Assembly: GCA_025617745.1 (NCBI GenBank)
Contig: CM046856.1
Span: forward strand, 39,120,888-39,184,887
Direction: 5' to 3'
Length of the DNA stretch: 64,000 nt
From: Heliocidaris erythrogramma
Taxonomy: Eukaryota; Echinodermata; Echinoidea; Camarodonta; Echinometridae
The notes under the pieces were generated by a model. It was not told the origin of the DNA. It saw only the letters and a program-made list of their open reading frames with translations, and did no database searches. Positions 55,941 to 64,000 of this stretch are shown piece by piece. A program made the position numbers and the translations under genes. Each line of letters starts with the position of its first letter. The first letter of the stretch is position 1.

Positions 55941-57206
55941 TGTTAAATTGGCTGCCAATATTGCAGTTAAGGCTTGAGCCTCCAGGGCCATGCAAAGATA
56001 ACGCAGGGGCGTCGCTAGAACATTTTGAATGGGGGAGGGGGGGGGCCGGGGTGTCGACAAAAATGCTGCACCCTAATCTCCCCCCCCCCCCCATAAATAA
56101 TAATAAAAGCGAGCGAATTTGTTGAACTTTTCGTAGTGAAAATGTGCAAAAGTTGCATACAGATGTTATATAACTATCTTTCTCCTCGCTGCCGAAATAG
56201 AAAGTGGTGGATGCCTAAATATCGGAACTTTGAAATTCCTCGGGAGAGGGGGGCTGGAGCCCAATGACGAAGGGGGACGACTTTTGCCCGAAAATCAACT
56301 TTTCCATTCTGAATTCTTGCGAGCAAGCGAAGCGAGGGAGCAATTTTTTTTTTTGGTTTTTTTTTTACATTTCGTAGAAAAAAATAAACAGACGTTACAT
56401 ACAGAAGTTACATAATTATCTCGGAAGCTCGCTGCCCAAATGTGTGGATATTCTGGCACCTCACTTTGCTGCCCGAATATCGGAACTTTCCCGAAAGGGG
56501 ATTCCTTTTGCCCCAAAATCAACTTTCCATTTCTAAATTCTTGCGAGCGAGCAAAATTTTTTTTTTAATGTTCGTAGTGAAAATGTACAGAAGTCACATA
56601 CAGAAGTTGCATAATTATCTCGGAACCTCGCTGCCCATTATGTAGATATTCTGCACCTCAATTTGCTGCCCGAATATGAAGGGGTGGTTGCCTGAATATC
56701 GGAACTTTGAAAATGGGGAACGCCTTTTGCACGAATATTAGCCCATAGACCACCATGACTACGAGAACCGGATGGCTCCTGTATTAAGCCTATGAGAGTT
56801 AAAGAATTCAGTAGTGAACGGGTTAATTTTCCAGCAAAAAGAAATTGGCCAGTTTTTCCTCTTTTTTTTGGTGTCCTTTCCATTTCCTTTCCTTCTTTTC
56901 TTTCTGTTTTTGTTTTCCTTTCCTTTCTCTTTTCTTGTTTTTTCTGCTTTTCCCGTTCCTCTTCCCTCTTCCTCCCCCCCCCCCTTTTTTTGCCGACAGC
57001 AACTTTGAGTGTGTGGTGGGGGGGGGGGGCATCTCCTCTATCGACGCCCCTGGGCTAACGTGGCACGCCGACAGAAGATATTTACATGCTTTAGGTCAGT
57101 AATGATCCGTTATTCATTATTATTATTTTATCATTCTTCTTAATATCTTGATATATTCCAATTTATTACATTGTTTTATATATATTAGGTTGACCATTGA
57201 ATATAC
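55941..57206. repeat. G-rich and GCGAGCGAG block of unit 3
   Basis: The same block as 44730-47330 without the SINE and the MITE. Units with CTCGCTGCCC, GAATATCGGAACTTT and TTCTTGCGAGCGAGC. A G run (57021-57029) and a C/T-rich tract (56855-56990) produce low-complexity frames only. Confidence 0.6.
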
Positions 57207-57249
57207 TGTAACGAAACTGGTTTTTAATTTCGTAGAAAAGCCTAAGTTT

Positions 57250-58757
57250 TATTATAGAAATGATTGTTTTGGCCGATTACGGCAATGAAATAACATTTTA
57301 TCAAAATTTTATCTTCAAATCTTAATTAAGATGTTTGTATTTTTGTATTTTCTTTATTTTTTTTTCTTTTTCTGGACAACGCTTTTGCCTTTTGAGTTTT
57401 GGTAAAGCCGTAACTAAAGGGCATAATCTTGATATTGTCCCTTCAAATACAAGCTTATGTCCCAAAACAGGTAGGAAACAACTCTAATTGCACCAGGGAA
57501 TAGAGGGAGAGAGTTGGGAGGGGGGCCTCGGACTAGATGTTTGTATTTTTGTTAAAGTTATTTGCTATGAAATTTCTATTAATATTTATGTGATGATTGG
57601 GGGGGGGGGGGTCCAAACATGTTTCCTGATATTAAGCTCTATATGAGCAAACACTACGATATCTGACGGGAATGTCGAGAAAAGTTATTTAAAAATAATT
57701 ATTTTTCTATTAAATCAGAATATTTCATTTGATATGATTGATGGAAATTATAGGGATTATAGACCTGCAATGTAATTTTATTAGCCTTATTCTTTTAAAA
57801 TTCAAGACAGAAAATGAGATTGCGTGCGAGTAATTCCTTATATAAATATAAAGATTACATTAAGAGTGGCGTATTCAAGAATATATATCCAGGAATGTAC
57901 GTGCACCTATGTGCCAGCCAAAACCAAATCTGACATATCTTAGTTACACATCGAATGAAAGGAAATGTGTACCCCCCCCCCCCCCCCCGCACAGAAAGAA
58001 TCTGAAAACTGTGATAATTGTTTTCCTTGCTTGTCCTTAAATTCAAAATAGAATGCATCTGATGATTTTTTCGTTCGTCAGGCGTGAGCCTCCTCCCTCT
58101 CCCTGCATTCCTGGATACGCCACCAATATAACCAACTTACGGTAAGTTATTTGTAATATTCTGCTGTAGAAATGTGAGACGACAGGCGAAGAAAACAGTA
58201 TAGGGGCTTGCTCCGAAGCCATCACCAACGCAATAGGGCTTTACCGATTGTACGAAAAGGGGGATGGCCTCCGTGTTTTGAATTGAATGAACTAGTAACC
58301 CACAATATAGCAGCTGATGATATAATTTATTTATTACCAGTCCTATTCTGTCTTTGTAGGAATATCCCATTACTTTTGCCCCAGCTCTCTTTGTCTCTCT
58401 CTCCTCCCCCCTCTCATTTTTCTCGTACTCTCTTTTCTCTCTTACAACCTATCTGTAAAAAATGACTCCAATAGAATTGAGGAAAAAATAATGATCTCTT
58501 ATTTTTTTTATTTGTGTTTTTATTAGGAAATCAACAGAAATCACAACAATTACAAGTGATTTACATGTTTAAAAACAAAATCACTGAGCAAAAAAAAACA
58601 CACAAAAAAACCAAACAGTAAAAATAAAGCAATTGGAACAAAATTTTAAAAAAATAATAATAAAAATGATCTCTTATTGCTCCCCCCAATCTTTCAATTT
58701 AATGAGATCGACCACTAACACTATGCAATCATATTCTTCACATCCATGACAGAATAG
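57250..58757. other. Left interior of the 4.49-kb insertion
   Basis: No gene recognised. G run at 57600-57611, C run at 57971-57988, CT-rich stretch at 58380-58445 and A-rich stretch at 58560-58670. GCCTCCTCCCTCTCCCTGCA and TCCTGGATACGCCACC at 58085-58125 is a degenerate end of the C-rich MITE family. Confidence 0.4.
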
Positions 58758-58975
58758 CAGGGGCGGATCAAGAGGGGGTGAATCGGCCGCGGCCCCCTTC
58801 TTGAAACCCAGGTTGGCATATACGGGCTCTTGCCTAAATTGTGAAAAAACCCGGATCGAGCACCAAATTTAGTTTGGAAGCCCAAGAGCCTAACAATGTC
58901 GTTCTATTAACCCTCCGAGAAAAACTTGTAAAAAGGCCCACACCGCAAGACTGACGTGACAGTCCGGGCATGGAT
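58758..58975 (+). repeat. CAGGGGCGGATC-type MITE remnant
   Basis: Begins CAGGGGCGGATCAAGAGGGG, the terminus of the C-rich hAT-like MITE family; a matching right end is not visible before the next copy starts at 58976. Confidence 0.4.
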
Positions 58976-59285
58976 CAGTGGCGGATTTAGGAGGCTTTTA
59001 AATAAAATTGTATCCCCCTTTTAGAACTGATAACTTTTTTTGCTTGTCAGAGAATTATGGAGGAAAACTGGACTCATAATATCTGATACCCTATACCCCT
59101 CCACTGAGCGACTTTCGGAGCCCCCCCCCCCCCCCCCCCCCCCCCCCGCACTGAGCAACTTTTGGAGGGCTGGCGAAAAATGACTTTTGGAGAGCTGGCG
59201 AGAAGAAAAATACAAATCTCCTTTGACAGCCCTGCATCAATTTTGTGCCCCCCTCCCACCCCCGCATTCGCCCTTGGCATAGAAT
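58976..59285. mobile_element. C-rich hAT-like MITE, related to 28441-28767
   Basis: Begins CAGTGGCGGATTTAGG. Shares GCTTGTCAGAGAATTATGGA and CACTGAGCGACTTT..GGAG with the copy at 28441-28767. A C run of more than 25 bases is at 59120-59146. The right end is degenerate. Confidence 0.55.
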
Positions 59286-59335
59286 GTCAGTGTCAGACTC
59301 ATATCCATAACAGGGTTCAGAAGACCCCCCCCCCC

Positions 59336-59382
<47 letters not shown>

Positions 59383-59914
59383 CATTGTCGGCCTCTCGGG
59401 GCTGTCGGTACCAAAGACAAGCAAACAACGAACAGCAAGCAAAAAACCTTGATGAGCCAAGTTTTGGCAAATTGACATATCATCGGCAACGCCACCGGAA
59501 ACGCCACCTCGTCGATCGGGATCGCAGAGGGGTAGAGCAAGCCTAGATAGTGCTAGACATCATGTCCATGCACCTATTCCGCTCAGCTATTCCATGCTGT
59601 TTGCATGAACATCAGCCATTATGCTAGGCGTGCGGTGATAGAACATTGATTATACGAATTTATGAATTTAACACATTTAATTTTGGCTCTAGTACATTAT
59701 AAATATAATAGTGAACTGGAATTTAGTCAGATTTTCTTCTAACCGGCTAGGCTGGGTTTGCTTTCGGGCGGAGATATGTCTGTTACATGGTCGTCTGCTA
59801 GTGCACGATATCATTGGATGTCGTCACTCACGTGATCGGTACACGCCCACATAAAAAGTACATTAGGTCATCGATAACAAATATTGGAATGCACGTGTAG
59901 TAGGCCAAATTATT
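59286..59914. other. Non-coding interval with (C)n(AC)n tract
   Basis: A C run at 59327-59352 is followed directly by (CA)n to 59380. No gene beyond that. Confidence 0.5.
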
Positions 59915-61250
59915 TTTTTTGGTCGAAAGCATGCATATTCCCGGGGATTTGTGCGGGGTTTATTGGACTCATCGAGCCTCAATTATACCCTTCCAGAGCT
60001 TTAAATTTCATGTAAATCACATTTTTCCTAATTTCAAATAAATACTAGGGGAATTAAAATCATTTCAAAACCTCTGTTTTCATGTGTTAACCAATGGGAG
60101 CTGGAAGGCCAAAAGCATGCATATTCCCGGGGATTTATGGGGGTTTATTGGACTCATCGATCCTCAATTATACCCTTTCAGCGCTTTAAATTTCATGTAA
60201 ATCACATTTTTCCTAATTTCAAATAAATACTAGGGGAATTAAAATCATTTAAAAACCCCTGTTTTCATGTGTTAACCTATGGGAGCTGGAAGGCCAAAAG
60301 CATGCATATTCCCGGGGATTTATGGGGGGTTTACTGGACTCATCAAGCCTTCATTATACCTTATCAGAGCTTTAAATTTCATGCAAATCACATTTTTTAC
60401 ATTTTCAAAGAAGAACAATGGGAATTATAATCGCCCTAAAATTCCTTGTTTTTGCGTGTTAACCGATGGCAGGCGAGACGTTTTTGGTCAAAAGCATGCA
60501 TATTCCGGGGATTTGTGGGGGGTTTACTGGACTCATCAAGCCTTCATTATACCTTTTCAGAGCTTTAAATTTTATGTGAATCACGTTTTTTATATTTTCA
60601 AATAAAAATTATGGGAATTATAATCATCCTAAAATTCCTTGTTTTCGCGTGTAAACCTATGGCAGGAGAGACTTTTGGGGGGTAAAAAGCATGCATATTT
60701 CCCGGGGATTTATGCGGGGTTTATTCAACTAGTTGAGTCTTAATTATACATTTTCAGAGCTTTAAATTTTATTCAAGGCACAGTTTTCAAAATTTTGATT
60801 TAATTCTGCGGGAATTATAGTCATTCAAAAATTCCCGTTTTTGCGTGTTAACCTATGGGCGATGGAAGGCCGAAAGCATGCATATTCCCGGGGATTTATG
60901 CGGGGTCCCTTGCACCTTTTGAGCCTTCATTAAGCCTTTACAGAGTCTCAAATTACATGTACATCACATTTGCACTAAATTCAAGGTAATACTAGAGGAA
61001 ATATAATCATTTTTAAAATCCATGTTTTCACTTGTGTTAACCCTATGGCAGATGACTCTGTCAAAAAGCAGGCATGATCCAAGGGATTCATATCGGCATT
61101 TATTGACAAAAAAGGTTCAAGAAATGTTTTTTTAACTATCCATCCTTTTTTCGTGCAAAAATCAGACTTGAAAAAGATAGAGTAAGATATGAAATATCAA
61201 GAAAAAGTGAGACATATTTTCACGTGTTATACCTATGGAGAACGTATTTT
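59915..61250 (+). repeat. Nucleosome-sized tandem array, about 185-195-bp unit, 7 copies
   Basis: The block AAAGCATGCATATTCCCGGG then GATTTATG starts at 59930, 60115, 60300, 60494, 60689, 60876 and (diverged) 61069. Each unit continues TTTATTGGACTCATC, AGAGCTTTAAATTTCATG, AAATCACATTTTT and GTGTTAACC.ATGG. Spacings are 185, 185, 194, 195, 187 and 193 bp. The last copies are the most diverged. No protein. Confidence 0.85.
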
Positions 61251-61355
61251 TCCGAGTCTGTTTTTAACACAGCAAATTATGCCTCCAAAATGTACTACGG
61301 AAGTAGGTCAGAGTAATCTGTCTTGATACTATTTAAAGTCTTTGCTAATACTATG

Positions 61356-61545
61356 TCTGGACATGGTCGTCGTGCGGTCCTGCGTACTTCTGGACATGGT
61401 CGTGCGGTACTGAAGTCTTCTGGACATGGTCGTGCGGTACTGCGTACTTCTGAACATGGTCGTGCGGTACTGAAGTCTTCTGGACATGGTCGTGCGGTGC
61501 TGCGTACTTCTGGACATGGTCGTGCGATACTGCGTACTTCTGAAG
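61356..61545 (+). repeat. 30-bp minisatellite, six copies
   Basis: Six units of TGGACATGGTCGTGCGGTAC followed by TGCGTACTTC or TGAAGTCTTC; the first is 33 bp, with a doubled CGT. The two variants come in the order A, B, A, B, A, A. Because 30 is a multiple of three, all six frames stay open, so the frames here (for example a repeating ARPCPEVRST) are no proof of a protein. Confidence 0.8.
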
Positions 61546-61709
61546 AGTAAACTAGCAGAACTAGCACAGTAGTGACGGTTTGCAGAGAAAGCAAGGTTCG
61601 ACAAGGTGGTATATTTCCGCCAAACGTACCACGTCTTCAGCTCGGGCTATCCTGACCGAAACCGCAGCTAGAGGAAGCAAGCGTCGATTCCGTTACAATA
61701 CCATGTATA

Positions 61710-62494
61710 TACTTGTAGATATGAAGGGTGTTAGCGTTGGAGGTATATACTGTATAAACATTAGCAATGTGCGCTATGCTGATGACATTGTATTATGCGC
61801 AAAAAATGAAGATCTGCAACAATTACTGGATGCTTTAAAAATCAAAAGTGAAGAATTTGGCCTATATAACGAAAACTAAGTCTATGGTTTTAGCAAGGCA
61901 GAGAAAAGGCCCAAACTCAGCTGTTTGGAATTAGATGGCCATATCAATGAGCAGGTCAAGGTTACTACACCTACTTCATGTACTTAGGACAAAATATCAA
62001 AGATGACGCCAGATGCGAGGCAGACATTAAAAGAAGAGTAGAAATTGCTCGGAATACGTTCCTGGCAATGAAAGACTTATTTACAGCAAGGAAGGTGAAA
62101 TTTGCACTCAGAATGAGACATACTGGTCTGCTCTGTTGTATGGACCATGTGGACAGGAACCAAATCTGTGGTAAAGAAAATCACATCGTTTGAATTGTGG
62201 GTATACAGGAGAATAATGAAAATATCATGGAAACGAATGAAAACTAAGAAAACAAATATTGCGCATGGCAGGGCTTTTATAACCTATCCCGAAAGAAAGG
62301 CAAAGTAGTTTGGTCACATCAAAAGACAGAGTATTATTAGAAGATGTGTTGGAGGGGAGGTATTAGACCAAGAGGGAAGCTGAGACCCAACTGGGGCGAG
62401 AACATTTTAAGACCTGGAGTGGAAAGCACTGCAGCTGAGTGCACTAGAATGGACAAATGTTGTAATCAACCTCCGAACCCTGAGAAAATACCAC

Positions 62495-62525
<31 letters not shown>

Positions 62526-64000
62526 TTACTGGAATGGATTTTATCAAATCAAAACAAATCAAATTAAAATCAAATACATATGCATTTATCGAATATTATC
62601 AGTTTTATACATAAAATAAATAAATCTGGCTATTTGTCATTTGTATTTGTGAATTATTCTAACTTTGTCGCAATTTATTTTATATCTGAGTAATGAAAAG
62701 ACCTGGACCATATCCATTGTTGTAAAAGCAACCCCACACTGTCCCAGGCTATTCAATCATGAATTATCTAAAAACTTCCTCTTTCCCCGAAGAGGAAGCT
62801 ATATTCGTTGCCTAATTCCAATTGAAAGCTGATTAATATTTATCTCTTTCCCCTATTTATTTCGCTTTCGCTTTACACGTATAATTTTAGAATTTTTAGC
62901 GTAATGCGTCCAACGTGTTGTAGTGAACAAAATCTAAAATATTTCAATGAAATTTGCAAATTAATAAAGAAAACATCACACAGCGCCTTTACGAAACGGA
63001 CCAAGTTTATAATTTAGGCCAGGAGCCTGTCCGAAGTAGTCATCCCATTATGATCCATTAAAGTTACTTTAACCATCTAGGACACTGACAAACAATTTAT
63101 CAACCTGATCTAGCTGTCGGATTTAGCCCCATGCAGAGCCCCGAAAGAGACCCCAAAAGTCGTGTCGATTTCACCACATCTCCCCATGCATCAAACTTTG
63201 TCAGTAGAAAGTAGAATGACTAGACATTACAAAACAAAACAAAACCAAATACTAACAAAAAATGCGGGGGTGGGAGTTTTCCTCCTACTGCGCGAAGCGC
63301 AAAAGCTCTGACGTTTTAGCAAATTCGAGAGAAAGATAACGGCTCGTAGCACCCCACCGCGCCTGGTCTCTGTCGGGGGCTCTGGAGGTTAAATCCAACT
63401 GGCCTACTTTGCTTACTTATCAATTGCTATTGTGAGACTGCTCCAAATTAACCCAAAAATCTTTCCATCCATGCAGTCTTTTGATGATTTCCGTTAAATG
63501 AAATACTGAAACAAATAAGTTGTTAATGATAATCTGTTTTCATGTAGGATTGGTTGTTACCCTTTCTTAGACCTTGAATGTCATCTTAAGGAAAATGGTG
63601 TTTATGGGTTCCGTATTGTCGGCCGTTATCATTTTTCTTCATTATCATGGTCTATTTGACCGGGGAATTTAGCTCGGACTCAAGGATTATTTTAAACTTT
63701 ATTGGCGTATTTCCTGTTTAGATAAAGCGATTCGATTATGGTTTAGTCTCCGCAAAGTTTCATGTTTGATATAAACATGCAGTATCAACGTTCAACTTAA
63801 AAGAATAATGACTGGCAGAAAATTGAGCATAATAGGATCATTGATGAAAAACACAATAATTTAATCAAATGTATACGTTTCCGTAGTAGGCGGCTTCACC
63901 GGTTCTGGCCAATCCACAAAAATACAGTTTTTTAAAATAGTTTCGACTTTCGACAAACACATTGAGGATTTTCTCTTTAGCCTGATAACAATATTATGCA
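61710..64000. repeat. Segmental duplication module 2, copy B
   Basis: Direct-orientation match to 47371-50390. Compared with copy A it lacks the array at 49140-49717, joined here at AGCACC/CCACCGCGCC (about 63350), and about 95 bases at 63261. The match continues to the last base of the window. Confidence 0.85.
61725..62515 (+). mobile_element. LINE reverse-transcriptase C-terminal fragment, copy B
   Basis: Near-identical to 47371-48165, with the same YADDIVLC motif and the same frame breaks. It ends in a longer GATA run (62496-62525) than copy A. The shared breaks show that the element was already dead when duplicated. Confidence 0.7.

Larger units (their letters stand above)
53360..57206. 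repeat. Segmental duplication unit 3 (contains the intact GPCR)
   Basis: The most complete unit: CATCAACATAATTATAGTTC flank, LINE tail, GPCR on the minus strand, CTGCCAATATTGCAGTTAAG, G-run and GCGAGCGAG block, pyrimidine tract. It matches unit 1 on its left part and unit 2 on its right part, and so shows the ancestral order. Confidence 0.8.
57207..61697. mobile_element. 4.49-kb insertion absent from the other duplicate
   Basis: At the matching point in copy A (about 47336-47350) the duplicated sequence is continuous. Here it is interrupted by a segment starting TGTAACG and ending CGTTACA, flanked by ATAC on both sides (57203-57206 and 61698-61701). Short inverted ends and a 4-bp repeat suggest a transposon insertion. 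TG...CA ends alone would also fit an LTR-type element, but I see no terminal direct repeats and no proteins. The interior holds unrelated repeats and two tandem arrays. Family unknown. Confidence 0.6.

Noticed and set aside
59915-61250. CRISPR array
   Set aside because: Repeats of 185-195 bp without unique spacers in animal DNA; it is a satellite.
61295-61604. Frames of 75-99 codons encoding ARPCPEVRST-like repeats
   Set aside because: A 30-bp repeat keeps every frame open; no evidence of translation.
57207-61697. LTR-type retroelement because of TG...CA ends
   Set aside because: No terminal direct repeats and no proteins seen; left as an unclassified insertion.

Overview
The window is repeat-rich, intron-containing animal DNA, most likely from a marine invertebrate deuterostome (echinoderm or hemichordate-like). 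That assignment is inferred from its CR1/L2-type LINEs, Penelope-like elements, SINEs with an L2-type 3' tail, many long G or C homopolymers, and a small cluster of divergent rhodopsin-class GPCRs. I see no bacterial, operonic or CRISPR structure. Only two host genes look intact, and both are GPCRs on the minus strand (5999-7404 and 54314-55468). Two further GPCR copies are broken (39913-41016 and 43023-44729).

Layout. 1-3.4 kb: an inverted-repeat-bounded element carrying two hAT-like MITEs and a LINE fragment; it appears to sit against the 3' end of a Penelope-like element. 4.9-5.4 kb: a clean Tc1/mariner-type MITE with TA flanks. 6-7.4 kb: GPCR 1, with a splice acceptor at its 5' side. 7.7-9.0 kb: an element filled with a 'GCCCCTTTT' minisatellite. 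9.4-9.8 kb, 18.1-18.6 kb and 24.5-25.1 kb: arrays of one ~150-bp satellite whose monomers carry a nuclear-receptor DR1-like motif. 10.8-11.7 kb: a TTAA-flanked long-TIR MITE. 12.5-16.9 kb: an almost complete CR1-like LINE with a PHD-finger ORF1. 18,589-24,492: a 5.9-kb transposon with ~110-bp imperfect TIRs and a perfect 8-bp target duplication, inserted in the satellite and itself full of nested foldback elements. 25.4-27.6 kb: a ~320-bp tandem repeat with an inserted foldback element, which contains a second foldback element with tRNA-like sequence in each arm. 28-38 kb: SINEs, an L2-like LINE and MITEs in AT-rich unique sequence.

38.7-64 kb is a segmental-duplication landscape. A unit (LINE tail plus GPCR on the minus strand plus a G-rich repeat block) occurs three times, at 38.7, 42.7 and 53.4 kb. 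A second module (reverse-transcriptase tail plus GATA repeat plus about 2 kb of shared sequence) follows at 47.4 and 61.7 kb. Unit 3 keeps an intact GPCR. Unit 1 is a point-mutated and frameshifted pseudogene. Unit 2 was broken by a MITE insertion and by an internal inversion that put the N-terminal exon on the opposite strand. A Penelope-like element lies between the two larger copies, and a 4.49-kb segment flanked by short inverted ends and ATAC repeats is present only in the right-hand copy.

The genes do not form a pathway. The main biology is birth-and-death evolution of a GPCR family, whose DRY motif is replaced by NRW or TRW, in a region repeatedly rearranged by transposons. The most checkable results are the insertion chronologies that can be read from target duplications and empty sites within the window.
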